Shown here: positions 7,447 to 14,657 of the stretch, piece after piece
Layout of the letters: each line of letters opens with the position of its first letter
How positions within the stretch are numbered: the stretch's first letter is position 1
Assembly (NCBI RefSeq): GCF_030499575.1
Contig: NZ_JASTLC010000001.1
Span: 4,674,001-4,738,000, forward strand
Direction: 5' to 3'
DNA: 64,000 bases
Source: Streptomyces sp. DG2A-72
GTDB taxonomy: Bacteria; Actinomycetota; Actinomycetes; Streptomycetales; Streptomycetaceae
Program-made: the position numbers and the translations under genes
The notes under the pieces: model-generated
What the model was told of the DNA's origin: nothing
Database searches by the model: none
The model's input: only the letters and a program-made list of their open reading frames with translations

Positions 7447-8349
7447 TCAGCTCGTGAGCACCAGCTCCGAACTGATCGTCTCCCACAGTGCGTTGAACCA
7501 CAGCTGGGACTGCTCCACGAACGTGGTGTCACGCAGGCCGCCGCCCTGCTCGAAGGCGAACAGCATGGACTGGGAGCCCTCGGCGTCGTACATCTCCAGT
7601 TGCTCGTGTTCGATCTCCTGCTCGCGTCGCGTGAGCGTGTAGTACGCGAAGAGCGCCTCCGCGCTGTTGAGCAGGTACAGCTTCACGGGCGGGGTGAAGG
7701 GCAGGGCGCGGAAGGTGACGTGCACGTCGATGCCGTGCGAGGAGCGCAGGGCCAGCAGGTTGTGCTGGAGGACCTGGCCCTGGGCGTTGCGCTGGGAGAG
7801 CCAGCGGCGGTGCACGGAGTCGTCGTCGGTGGGGTCCACGGGCGCCGGGAAGGCGAGTTCGATGTCGCGGCTGGGCAGCAGGACACGGACGTCGACCTTG
7901 GCCGGTTTCAACTGCCCGGTGTGGATCTGGCGCAGTGGCTCGCCGATGGCGAGGGTGAGGTTGATCGAGGTGAGGCACAGGGCGTCGATCTCGACGTGCA
8001 TGCCTGCGAACGCGGCCGCGATGCGGGGGGCCAGCGCCACCATCGTGGGCAGGGGCGGGGCTCCCGGGCCGATCAGCGCCATGCTCAGGTCGGGTGCGAC
8101 GGTCGCCGGGCTGCCCTTGGAGACGTTGGCGAGCAGGTGCTCCGACTGCAGGATGCGCAGCGCCTGCCGTACGGCTCCCCGCTCGACGCCGAACTCGTCG
8201 GCCAACTTGGCCTGGGTCGGCATGCGTTGGCCGGGCTGCAGCTCACCCGACCTGATGCGGGCGCGCAGCTCGTCGGCCACCTCTTGATGTGACATGGGTG
8301 GCGCCTGTGACCTCGCCCGTCCATTGACGGCGGCGTGTTTCGGGTCCAC
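7447..8349 (-). CDS. GntR-type regulator 4
   Basis: A GntR winged-helix regulator of about 300 residues (MPTQAKLADEFGVERGAVRQ, then QSEHLLANVSKG) with the same C-terminal domain as regulators 1-3 (VEIDALCLTSINL, KVDVRVLLPSRD, VKLYLLNSAEALFAYY, closing WFNALW). The GTG used here is six bases after TACTGT and without a ribosome binding site, so it looks leaderless. A TTG five codons upstream is a less likely start. It is divergent from small membrane-protein gene 3 and is the near-identical twin of regulator 3, so the pair regulator plus mini-membrane gene was duplicated as a unit. No enzyme gene follows it: its stop lies only 35 bases from the end of small gene 2, which is convergent. Confidence 0.85.
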   Translation of the reverse strand: MDPKHAAVNGRARSQAPPMSHQEVADELRARIRSGELQPGQRMPTQAKLADEFGVERGAVRQALRILQSEHLLANVSKGSPATVAPDLSMALIGPGAPPLPTMVALAPRIAAAFAGMHVEIDALCLTSINLTLAIGEPLRQIHTGQLKPAKVDVRVLLPSRDIELAFPAPVDPTDDDSVHRRWLSQRNAQGQVLQHNLLALRSSHGIDVHVTFRALPFTPPVKLYLLNSAEALFAYYTLTRREQEIEHEQLEMYDAEGSQSMLFAFEQGGGLRDTTFVEQSQLWFNALWETISSELVLTS

Positions 8350-8355
8350 GACCAA

Positions 8356-8361
8356 ACAGTA
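8356..8361 (-). promoter_or_regulatory. Leaderless -10 box of GntR regulator 4
   Basis: TACTGT on the minus strand, six bases ahead of the GTG, in the same context as the box of regulator 3. Confidence 0.55.
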
Positions 8362-8428
8362 CAACTTCTCGCCATCTTGCGTCAGTTCAAAGAAAGGTGG
8401 TTATGAGACGCTTCCAAGCGGAGATAAG

Positions 8429-8451
8429 TACAGTGGAGTTGGTTACCAACT
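8429..8451. promoter_or_regulatory. Operator palindrome AGTTGGT-T-ACCAACT with rightward -10
   Basis: A perfect inverted repeat with seven-base arms and a one-base centre (8437-8451) lies directly behind a TACAGT box (8429-8434) that may serve the rightward small-protein gene. Its distance to the GTG of GntR regulator 4 (88 bases) almost equals that of the corresponding array to regulator 3 (87 bases), which supports it as a conserved operator. Confidence 0.65.
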
Positions 8452-8576
8452 TGAGCAACATGGTCAAGACTCCAAGGGGTTGGCCACCAGGGTCGGATCC
8501 TTCGACCAGGTGGACGGTCCTCAGCAGGGTTCCGCCTCACCGTCCCAGGGCGACCCGTCCCGAAGGAGGGACCGAC

Positions 8577-8762
8577 ATGCCGCTCGCCGCCATCGTCCTC
8601 GCCGCTCTCGCCGTCGCCTTCCAGCAGCTCATCGAGTGGAAGTACGGCCCGATGGGAATCATCGGCTTCGTCGCACTGGCCGTAGGAATCAAGGCCAGGA
8701 ACACCATGTTCGGCGGTATCGGCGCCGTCATCCTCGTGATGCTGCTCGCCCAGTCCGGCTGA
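8577..8762 (+). CDS. Small two-helix membrane protein 3
   Basis: A 61-residue hydrophobic protein homologous to small membrane protein 2. It has an alternating hydrophobic N-terminus (IVLAALAVAFQQLI), EWKYGPMGIIG, a second hydrophobic stretch, GIKAR, and the IGAVILVMLL segment. The ATG follows GAAGGAGGGA, a good ribosome binding site. The KYG and GIKA motifs shared by the two proteins are probably the functional positions. It is transcribed away from GntR regulator 4 and followed by a strong hairpin, so it is a monocistronic unit. Function unknown; no signal peptide cleavage site is evident, so it is likely an integral inner-membrane miniprotein. Confidence 0.72.
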   Translation: MPLAAIVLAALAVAFQQLIEWKYGPMGIIGFVALAVGIKARNTMFGGIGAVILVMLLAQSG

Positions 8763-8800
8763 GCACCACACCGGCCGCCCCGCCCAGGATCGGCTGACCG

Positions 8801-8822
8801 GGCTCCCTTCCGGAGGGGAGCC
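8801..8822 (+). terminator. Hairpin after small membrane protein 3
   Basis: GGCTCCC and GGGAGCC pair around a short loop, 38 bases after the stop codon. There is no T-run, as is common in Streptomyces terminators. Confidence 0.6.
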
Positions 8823-8840
8823 GGGAGCCCGGCCAGTCTG

Positions 8841-8930
8841 CACCAAACGCACAGCCACAACTCAACACCGACAACTGAACAGCAGCGACAGCTGCACACA
8901 GGCACAGCCACAACTGAAGAGCACAGCTAC
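8841..8930 (+). repeat. CA-rich intergenic stretch with direct repeat
   Basis: About 90 bases are dominated by C and A on the plus strand, very unlike the surrounding DNA. They include a near-exact direct repeat of GCACAGCCACAACT (near 8850 and 8902) and further CAACTGAA/CAGC variants. The stretch lies between the hairpin of the small-protein gene and the end of the convergent acetyltransferase gene. No reading frame seen. Confidence 0.5.
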
Positions 8931-8967
8931 GGATGAACGGTCAGTCGTCGTCGGCAGGAAGGAGACC

Positions 8968-10218
8968 TCAGAACATGTCCGGGCACCAAGGCCGCCTGGA
9001 CGTACGCAGCAGGGCGTCGGCCATCTTGGCGGCGCCCGCTCGTTCTTCCTGGATCCGCCCCAGCGCGGCAAGCCGTACGGCGGACTCGTCACCCAGCCAC
9101 AGGGCGGCCAACTCACCGACATCGAGCGTGAGTTCCGCGGAGGCGGTGGTGGGCGCACAGCCGGCCCCCTCCGGCGAGGCATCCAGCCGATACCGCCCGC
9201 CGCTGAACCCGCCCGCATCCCGTACGTCGACGACGAGCGACCCCTCGCCCTCGTACGTCCGCGCCTCCAGGGCCCGTACGACATCGAGGATCCGCACCCA
9301 CAGCCAGTCCGACTGCCCGGCGATCCGGGCGGCACGCGGATCGGGCAGCAGGAACGGAAGCAGGTCGTCCGGCGCCCGCCATCCGCTCTTCACCGTCGTG
9401 ATCCAGTCGATGGAGCAGAGGTAGCGCCACAGGGCCCGTTCGGCTCCCGGGGTGGTGGTGATCAGCCAGTCCACCTGGGCGGTGTTGTGCGGCTGCTTGT
9501 CGTGCCAGTTGTCGTCCGACCGGTACGACACCAGCCCCTCGACCTCGCCGGCCGCCGACCGGTACACGGCGAAGTGGGGCTCGGTCCACGACTCGTCGAA
9601 GCGTACGGCGCCGGTGTTGAGCTGCCACCACAGGTCGTCGCGGCTGACGGCGCCGGGCCGGCTCCGCCGCAGCCGCTCATGCAGCTCGGGGCCCAGCTTC
9701 CGCACGTCTTCGCCGTCGACGAGGTCGATACGTCCGCCGTCCTCCGGCCCCGCCCACCGCGGGTCCAGGCCGGCCCGCGGTACGTCGACCGTCCACTCAC
9801 TCATCCAGGTGGCGGGCCCGAAGCCGTACCGTCCGTAGATCGGATACTCGGCGGCGATCAGCGTCGCCACCACATCGCCCCGCTCCTTCGCCGCGGCGAG
9901 ATCGTGCGCCATCATCCGGGTCAGCAGACCCCGGCGCCGGTGAGTGGCGGTGACCGTGACGGCCGAGATGGCATCGGCCGGGACCGGCGTACCACCGACC
10001 GACGTCAGCTCCTGCGCGGACGACCGGAACGTGGCGACACACCGACCCCCGTCGAAGGCCCCGAGAAAACGCCCGGCTTCGAACCGGCGACGACGGACCT
10101 CGACCTCCGCCTCCGGCGGCGTCGGCCGCCGCAGGAACCCGGTGTTCACTGCGCGCAGCCAGTCCGGGAACTCGGCTTCGGTGATCGGACGGACGTCGAT
10201 GTCGGCGCGGCGGGTCAT
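8968..10218 (-). CDS. Eis-like GNAT N-acetyltransferase
   Basis: A 416-residue protein of the Eis (enhanced intracellular survival) family. It has an N-terminal GNAT domain with the acetyl-CoA loop motif [17 protein letters not shown] (about residues 86-102), a second GNAT-like domain, and a C-terminal SCP2-like domain (GRYRLDAS... [15 protein letters not shown]) ending in a free carboxylate at Phe, which acts as catalytic base in Eis enzymes. Family members acetylate amines, including aminoglycosides and lysine side chains. The ATG was chosen because TACCGT lies six bases upstream (leaderless promoter); an in-frame extension to 10275 is unlikely. It marks the start of conserved chromosomal backbone to the right of the accessory block. 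Confidence 0.88.
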   Translation of the reverse strand: MTRRADIDVRPITEAEFPDWLRAVNTGFLRRPTPPEAEVEVRRRRFEAGRFLGAFDGGRCVATFRSSAQELTSVGGTPVPADAISAVTVTATHRRRGLLTRMMAHDLAAAKERGDVVATLIAAEYPIYGRYGFGPATWMSEWTVDVPRAGLDPRWAGPEDGGRIDLVDGEDVRKLGPELHERLRRSRPGAVSRDDLWWQLNTGAVRFDESWTEPHFAVYRSAAGEVEGLVSYRSDDNWHDKQPHNTAQVDWLITTTPGAERALWRYLCSIDWITTVKSGWRAPDDLLPFLLPDPRAARIAGQSDWLWVRILDVVRALEARTYEGEGSLVVDVRDAGGFSGGRYRLDASPEGAGCAPTTASAELTLDVGELAALWLGDESAVRLAALGRIQEERAGAAKMADALLRTSRRPWCPDMF

Positions 10219-10299
10219 GGGATCACGGTAGGCATACGACGGTGAGGGTGTCGCGGGGTTTTGCACGCACCGCACGCGCCCCCCGCGTCACGTCCCGCG

Positions 10300-10908
10300 T
10301 CACGTCAGCAGGTCGTCCACCTGCGCCTCCCCCTCCCGGTACCGGCGGGCGATCTCGCCGCTGCAGTCGTCGGCGGTGCGCTGGAGGCGCTGGCGGCGGT
10401 GGGAGACCTGCTGCTCGTAGCGGACGAGGCGGCCCATGGCGGTGTTGAGTTCGAGGTCGGTGCGGGCGCCGAGGTCGGAGAGTTCGACCTCGGCGAGCAT
10501 GTCGGCGGCCAGCTGCCGGTACTCCTCGCTGTGCGGCGTCCCCAGCGTCACATGGCGGGCGGAGGAGCGGTGGCGGGCCGGGGCGTCGGTGAGGATCTCC
10601 GGGAGGCGGTCGACGACGGACGCCTGCCCTGCGGGGCCGCGCCGTGCCAGTTCCGCCCGCAGGATGTCGATCCGGCCCTGCAGCAGCCGCCGTACATAGC
10701 TCAGGTCCGCCTCGTCCCGCTGTGCGTCCCGGCGCAGTGTGCGCAGCTCCGGCAGGCTCAGCGCGGCCAGGTCGGGCTCGGCCGGCTCGGCGGCCAGCTG
10801 CGGCCACAGGCTTGGGCTAGGACTGTCGGTGCGCTGCGTGGGCGGCCGCAGACGCGCGACGTCCGCCGCGCTGACCGTCGGCGGCTGCCCGGTACTCGGT
10901 GTGCTCAT
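10300..10908 (-). CDS. rsiG: RsiG, c-di-GMP-dependent anti-sigma factor for WhiG
   Basis: A 202-residue, mostly helical protein (formerly AmfC). In Streptomyces RsiG holds the sporulation sigma factor WhiG inactive when loaded with c-di-GMP. The signature E-x3-S-x2-R-x3-Q-x3-D appears twice without a mismatch: EADLSYVRRLLQGRID at residues 66-81 and EQQVSHRRQRLQRTAD at 165-180. These are the two helices of the antiparallel coiled coil that binds the nucleotide. The ATG follows GAGG at short spacing; an in-frame extension upstream is not supported. It is monocistronic here; WhiG itself is not in the window. Confidence 0.95.
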   Translation of the reverse strand: MSTPSTGQPPTVSAADVARLRPPTQRTDSPSPSLWPQLAAEPAEPDLAALSLPELRTLRRDAQRDEADLSYVRRLLQGRIDILRAELARRGPAGQASVVDRLPEILTDAPARHRSSARHVTLGTPHSEEYRQLAADMLAEVELSDLGARTDLELNTAMGRLVRYEQQVSHRRQRLQRTADDCSGEIARRYREGEAQVDDLLT

Positions 10909-11075
10909 CTGCCTCAACCGTCCCCTCGACCGGCGTGTGGAAGCATCGTGCCACCCCACGTGGCCAGTATGTGAATGAGTGCCCCCGATCGGCCCCAGAT
11001 GGGGGGTTAAGGAGCGATACGCAGTAGCATGCAGCCGCCCTCGGGCCGGTTCCGGCCGCAGGGCATCATGGGTGC

Positions 11076-11501
11076 ATGCGTGCAGTGGTGCAGAGGGTCG
11101 ACGGCGCGAGCGTCGTGGTCGACGGTGAGACGGTCGGGGAGATCATCGGCGAAGGGCTGTGCGTCCTGGTCGGCGTCACCCACGAGGACACCAAGGAGAA
11201 GGCCGCCCAACTCGCCCGCAAGCTCTGGTCGATCCGCATGCTGCAGGACGAGAAGTCGTGCGGCGACATCGACGCCCCGCTCCTCGTCATCAGCCAGTTC
11301 ACGCTGTACGGCGACGCCCGCAAGGGCCGCCGGCCCACCTGGAACGCCGCCGCTCCAGGCGACATCGCCGAGCCCCTCGTCGAGGAGGTCGTCGCCCAGC
11401 TGCGCGCGCTGGGCGCAACGGTGGAGACGGGCCGTTTCGGTGCGCGGATGCGGGTGAATCTGACGAACGACGGCCCGTTCACCGTGCTCCTGGAGATCTA
11501 G
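11076..11501 (+). CDS. dtd: D-aminoacyl-tRNA deacylase
   Basis: A 141-residue DTD-family protein that hydrolyses the ester bond of D-aminoacyl-tRNAs and so keeps D-amino acids out of protein. The family hallmarks are present: MRAVVQRV at the N-terminus, SQFTLYGD near residue 78 with the active-site loop and [12 protein letters not shown], and [13 protein letters not shown] at the C-terminus, which carries the NxGP(V/F)T motif. Length is typical. There is no clear ribosome binding site; CATCAT six bases upstream is a weak leaderless-type box. The gene converges on ygfZ with four bases between the stops. Confidence 0.95.
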   Translation: MRAVVQRVDGASVVVDGETVGEIIGEGLCVLVGVTHEDTKEKAAQLARKLWSIRMLQDEKSCGDIDAPLLVISQFTLYGDARKGRRPTWNAAAPGDIAEPLVEEVVAQLRALGATVETGRFGARMRVNLTNDGPFTVLLEI

Positions 11502-11505
11502 GACC

Positions 11506-12471
11506 TCAGGGCTCTACGACCGCTTCCTGCGCCGCGGCCGTCGCATCCGCCACCAGCCGCGCATCCACCGGCACATTCCGCTTCACCAGCGCCAGCGCGA
11601 CCGGCCCCAGCTCGTGATGGCGTACCGACGTCGTGACGAAACCGATCTTGCGCCCGTCGGGCCCGTCGTCCGCGAGCCGGAGCTCCGTGCCGTGCGTCGG
11701 CAGGTGCACCTCGCTGCCGTCCAGGTGGAGGAAGACCAGGCGGCGCGGGGGCTTGCCCAGGTTCTGCACACGGGCGACCGTCTCCTGGCCGCGGTAGCAG
11801 CCCTTCTCCAGATGCACGGCCGTCCCGATCCAGCCCAGCTCGTGCGGGATGGTGCGGTGGTCGGTCTCGAAGCCGAGGCGGGGGCGGTGGTGCTCGACGC
11901 GGAGGGCCTCGTACGCCAGGATCCCGGCCGCCGGGCCGGCCTTCTCGGCGTACGACTCCAGGTCCGCGCGGGGGAGGAAGAGATCACGGCCGTACGCCGT
12001 CTCGCGCACGACGACGCCGTCCGGCACCTCGGCGATCGAACCGGCGGGCAGATGGACGACCGCGAACTCGCCCGTCCGGTCGGCGACTTCGACCCGGTAG
12101 AAGAACTTCATCGACTCCAGGTACGCGATCAGTGCGTCCTGGGTGCCGGGCTCGACGTGGGCCCAGGTCGTCGATCCGTCGTCGACCAGGTACAGCGCGT
12201 GCTCGATGTGGCCGTGCGCCGACAGGATCAGCGCTTCGGTGGCCTCGCCCGCGGGCAGGTCGGTGACGTGCTGGGTGAGCAGCAGGTGCAGCCAGCTCAG
12301 CCGGTCCTCGCCGGTGACGGTGACGACACCGCGGTGCGAGAGGTCGACGAAGCCGGTGCCGTCGGCGAGGGCGCGCTGCTCGCGGAACAGATCGCCGTAG
12401 TGGGCGGCGACGCCTTCGTCCACGCCCTCGGCGGGGACGGCGCCGGGCAGAGTCAGCAGAGGGCTCTTCAT
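11506..12471 (-). CDS. YgfZ/GcvT-family folate-binding protein
   Basis: A 321-residue tetrahydrofolate-binding protein of the YgfZ (IBA57-like) family, which supports maturation or repair of certain Fe-S enzymes. The diagnostic motif KGCYRGQE with the conserved Cys225 lies at residues 223-230, and the N-terminus carries the family VDLSHRGVVTVTGEDRLSWLH segment. The ATG lies seven bases after TAGGCT, so it is probably leaderless; it starts 18 bases after the stop of nur on the same strand. Association with a metal regulator is common for this family in actinobacteria. Confidence 0.92.
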   Translation of the reverse strand: MKSPLLTLPGAVPAEGVDEGVAAHYGDLFREQRALADGTGFVDLSHRGVVTVTGEDRLSWLHLLLTQHVTDLPAGEATEALILSAHGHIEHALYLVDDGSTTWAHVEPGTQDALIAYLESMKFFYRVEVADRTGEFAVVHLPAGSIAEVPDGVVVRETAYGRDLFLPRADLESYAEKAGPAAGILAYEALRVEHHRPRLGFETDHRTIPHELGWIGTAVHLEKGCYRGQETVARVQNLGKPPRRLVFLHLDGSEVHLPTHGTELRLADDGPDGRKIGFVTTSVRHHELGPVALALVKRNVPVDARLVADATAAAQEAVVEP

Positions 12472-12489
12472 GGGACCAAGCCTACGACC

Positions 12490-12927
12490 CTACGAATTGG
12501 TAGTTGAATTCTTGAGCGTGCAGTCGCGGCACCGGCCGAAGATCGCGAAGTGCTTCATGTCCGTGTCGAAGCCGAACGTCTCGCGCAGCTTGGCGGTGAA
12601 CTCGGCGGCCACGGAGACATCGGCCTCGATGACGTTCGTGCAGTCGCGGCAGACGAGGTGGATGTGGTGGTGCCGGTCGGCGAGGTGGTACGTGGGCGCC
12701 CCGTGCCCCAGGTGGGCGTGGCTGACCAGCCCGAGCTCCTCGAGCAGCTCCAAGGTCCTGTACACCGTCGAAATATTGACCCCCAACGCCGTCTTCCTCA
12801 CTTCCACGAGGATGTCGTCGGGGGTCGCGTGCTCAAGGGTGTCCACGGCTTCGAGCACGAGTTGCCGCTGCGGGGTCAGCCGGTAGCCGCGCTGCCTCAG
12901 ATCGCTCTTCCAGTCGGTGCTCACCAC
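12490..12927 (-). CDS. nur: Nur, nickel-responsive Fur-family repressor
   Basis: A 145-residue Fur-family regulator that matches Streptomyces Nur almost throughout. Nur represses nickel uptake genes and sodF when nickel is bound. The winged helix includes the NISTVYRTLELLEELGLV segment. Metal ligands of the dimerisation domain lie in SHAHLGHG (H70, H72) and DRHHHIHLVCRDC (H88, H90). The structural zinc CxxC pairs are C93/C96 and C133/C136. Two tandem GTG codons occur; the first is seven bases after TAGACT, a consensus leaderless promoter. The target genes sodF and nik are not in this window. Confidence 0.94.
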   Translation of the reverse strand: MVSTDWKSDLRQRGYRLTPQRQLVLEAVDTLEHATPDDILVEVRKTALGVNISTVYRTLELLEELGLVSHAHLGHGAPTYHLADRHHHIHLVCRDCTNVIEADVSVAAEFTAKLRETFGFDTDMKHFAIFGRCRDCTLKNSTTNS

Positions 12928-12959
12928 ACCGACGAGTCTAGAGCCACTTCGGACAAGGC

Positions 12960-13535
12960 CTACTTGAAGAAGGCGATCCCGTCGTCAGGCATGTCGTCCG
13001 GGAGGGCCTTGGCCCAGCGCTCGACGTCCTCCGGGGTGACGACCTTCTTCAGGTGCGCCGACATGTACGGCCGCAGCTCGACCTCGGGGGTCTGCTTTTC
13101 GCCGACCCACATGAGGTCGCTCTTCACATAGCCGTAGAGGCGCTTGCCACCGGTGTACGGGCGGGAGGCGCCGGTCCGTGCCACCGCGTCCGTCACGAGG
13201 TCGATCTGGGGCTTCTTGTGGGCCAGGTCGCCGTACCAGATCTCGACGACGCCGTCGTCGCGGACCATCGTGACCTCGACCTTGCGGTCGGCGTCGATGC
13301 GCCAGTAGCCGGTCTCGGACTCCAGCGGACGGACCTTGTTCCCGTCGTTGTCCAGCACCCAGGTGTGGGACCGGTACTCCAGGAAGTCCCGGCCGTCATG
13401 GCTGAAGGAGACCTCCTGGCCGAAGTTGCACTTCTCGGCGTCCGGGAAGTCGTGCACGCCTGCGCCGGCCCAGTCGCCGAGCAGGAAGGCAAGGGGGACC
13501 AGGTCCTTGTGGAGGTCGGACGGGATCTCGATCAT
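12960..13535 (-). CDS. Nitrobindin-like heme/fatty-acid-binding beta-barrel protein
   Basis: A 191-residue protein of the FABP-like/nitrobindin (THAP4 C-terminal) family. It opens with LAFLLGDWAGAGVHDFP, corresponding to the family GxWxGxG motif at residues 20-26, and continues as alternating beta strands. Nitrobindins bind ferric heme and react with NO and peroxynitrite. The distal part (RPYMSAHLKKV) resembles the heme-proximal region where a His ligand is expected; I cannot assign the exact ligand by eye. A GAGGAA site precedes the ATG. The 32-codon gene behind its promoter lies only 25 bases upstream, so the two may be cotranscribed. Confidence 0.85.
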   Translation of the reverse strand: MIEIPSDLHKDLVPLAFLLGDWAGAGVHDFPDAEKCNFGQEVSFSHDGRDFLEYRSHTWVLDNDGNKVRPLESETGYWRIDADRKVEVTMVRDDGVVEIWYGDLAHKKPQIDLVTDAVARTGASRPYTGGKRLYGYVKSDLMWVGEKQTPEVELRPYMSAHLKKVVTPEDVERWAKALPDDMPDDGIAFFK

Positions 13536-13560
13536 GAGCGGGGAAATTCCTCGGTGGGGG

Positions 13561-13659
13561 TCAGCGCTGGCCCTGGTACAGCTTCTTCACGGTCAGCCCG
13601 GCGAAGGCGAGGACGCCGACGCAGACAAGGGCCAGCAGGACTTCGAAGAAGATCTCCAC
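13561..13659 (-). CDS. 32-residue single-helix membrane peptide
   Basis: A very short gene: GTG preceded at good spacing by AGGAG, 32 codons, TGA. The peptide is MEIFFEVLLALVCVGVLA followed by FAGLTVKKLYQGQR, i.e. one transmembrane helix with a basic C-terminal tail on the cytoplasmic side. I believe this kind of peptide is conserved at this position in Streptomyces, upstream of the nitrobindin-like gene, but cannot check it. Short length, good ribosome binding site and a clear membrane helix argue for a real gene. Confidence 0.65.
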   Translation of the reverse strand: MEIFFEVLLALVCVGVLAFAGLTVKKLYQGQR

Positions 13660-13745
13660 GGAATGCTCCTTGGTGAGCGAGAGTACGCGTTGCACAAGAC
13701 CGGGCCCCAGCTTACGCGGGTGCCCGGCGCACTACGATTCCGGCC

Positions 13746-14108
13746 ATGGCGAAGAAACTCGTGATCAAGGTGACGGCGGGGGCCGATGCTCCCGAGCGGT
13801 GCTCGCAGGCGTTCACGGTGGCGGCGGTGGCTGTCGCCAGCGGTGTCGATGTCTCCCTCTGGCTGACCGGGGAGTCCGCGTGGTTCGCCCTTCCCGGCCG
13901 CGCCGCCGAGTTCGAACTCCCCCACGCCGCCCCGCTCCCCGACCTCCTCGACTCCCTCCTCGTGGGCGGCCGCGTCACCCTGTGCACACAGTGCGCCGCC
14001 CGCCGGGACATCACGGAGAAGGACGTCATCGAGGGCGTGCGGATCGCGGGGGCGCAGGTGTTCGTACAGGAGGCGCTGGGGGAGGAGACGCAGGCGCTGG
14101 TGTACTGA
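13746..14108 (+). CDS. DsrE/DsrF-like small protein
   Basis: A 120-residue protein of the DsrE/F/YchN fold. It has an N-terminal beta strand (KKLVIKVTAGADAPERCSQAF), a central ALPDLLDSLL helix, and the motif VTLCTQCAARRDI with two cysteines (CTQC) where sulfur-relay members carry their active Cys. Some family members carry sulfur; others have no catalytic Cys. The ATG lies seven bases after TACGAT, a leaderless promoter. Its position a short way from thiosulfate sulfurtransferase cysA and DUF1416 fits a role in sulfur metabolism, but this is inference. Confidence 0.82.
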   Translation: MAKKLVIKVTAGADAPERCSQAFTVAAVAVASGVDVSLWLTGESAWFALPGRAAEFELPHAAPLPDLLDSLLVGGRVTLCTQCAARRDITEKDVIEGVRIAGAQVFVQEALGEETQALVY

Positions 14109-14160
14109 CCGCATCGACTTCGCCCCCGCCGCCGCGCCGCGCAGCAGCCGGTCCGCCTTC

Positions 14161-14421
14161 CTACTGCCGCCGCCTCTTCCCGTCCAGCTCGTCCCACCAC
14201 TCGTCGGACTTCGGGTCACCGGACGGATCGTCCCACCAGCGGTCCTCGGGGCCACGGCGGTTGGCGACCATGGCGGCGAGGGGCGGGATCACCATCGCCA
14301 CCACGCACATGCCCACGGCCACAGGGATCGACCAGAGGCGTACGACGCCCCACGCCAGGACGAAGAGCGCGATACAGGTCCCCATCATGGCGAAGTACAG
14401 GTGTCGTCGCCGTGCGTACAC
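14161..14421 (-). CDS. DUF3099 membrane protein
   Basis: An 86-residue actinobacterial membrane protein of family DUF3099. The sequence YARRRHLYFAMMGTCIALF is followed by a second hydrophobic stretch (LWSIPVAVGMCVVAMVIPPL), giving two transmembrane helices, and an acidic/aromatic tail (EDRWWDDP...EWWDELDG). The frame remains open for another 62 codons upstream. The GTG used here is preferred because it starts the conserved domain and lies six bases after TACCCT, a leaderless promoter. Function unknown. Confidence 0.75.
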   Translation of the reverse strand: MYARRRHLYFAMMGTCIALFVLAWGVVRLWSIPVAVGMCVVAMVIPPLAAMVANRRGPEDRWWDDPSGDPKSDEWWDELDGKRRRQ

Positions 14422-14441
14422 AGGTCCAGGGTAGGCCCGCC
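14420..14441 (-). repeat. Direct repeat copy 1, spanning the DUF3099 promoter and start
   Basis: The stretch containing TCCAGGGTAGGCCCG and the DUF3099 -10 box is repeated nearly exactly 157 bases away at 14577-14596, with one mismatch in the first 20 bases. This looks like a small duplication of a promoter. Confidence 0.6.
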
Positions 14442-14576
14442 ATCCTGATTCCGGGCGAGCCCAGCGGGCCACAACCGGCCCCATCAGCCACGCCCACGCC
14501 GAAGGCCGACGGACGGAGTCCGGCGCAGGGCCCCGCAGCCTGCGAAGCAGTGCAAGGGGCCCGTCAAGGAGGGGCC

Positions 14577-14596
14577 ACAAGTCCAGGGTAGGCCCG
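14577..14596 (-). repeat. Direct repeat copy 2 of the DUF3099 promoter
   Basis: A second copy of the TACCCT-containing block. The GTG that follows it here opens a frame that stops after four codons, so this copy would be an upstream promoter without its own gene. Confidence 0.55.
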
Positions 14597-14602
14597 GGAA
14601 CG

Positions 14603-14651
14603 CGCAAGGGCCGTACCCCGGGTGTCCAACCCGTGGGGTACGGCCCTTGCG
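14603..14651. terminator. Strong bidirectional-type hairpin, 17-bp stem
   Basis: CGCAAGGGCCGTACCCC and its exact complement flank a 15-base loop. It lies seven bases beyond the stop codon of DUF1416 and should end the cysA-DUF1416 transcript. Confidence 0.85.
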
Positions 14652-14657
14652 TCGTGC

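Noticed and set aside
5209..8292. A 1027-codon open frame on the plus strand across the GntR genes
   Set aside because: It is antisense to HAD2 and three GntR genes whose protein motifs are clear; its translation is low-complexity and has no family signature. High GC content keeps opposite frames open.
8841..8930. Possible CRISPR-like repeats in the CA-rich segment
   Set aside because: Only two imperfect 14-base repeats, no regular spacers and no cas genes in the window.
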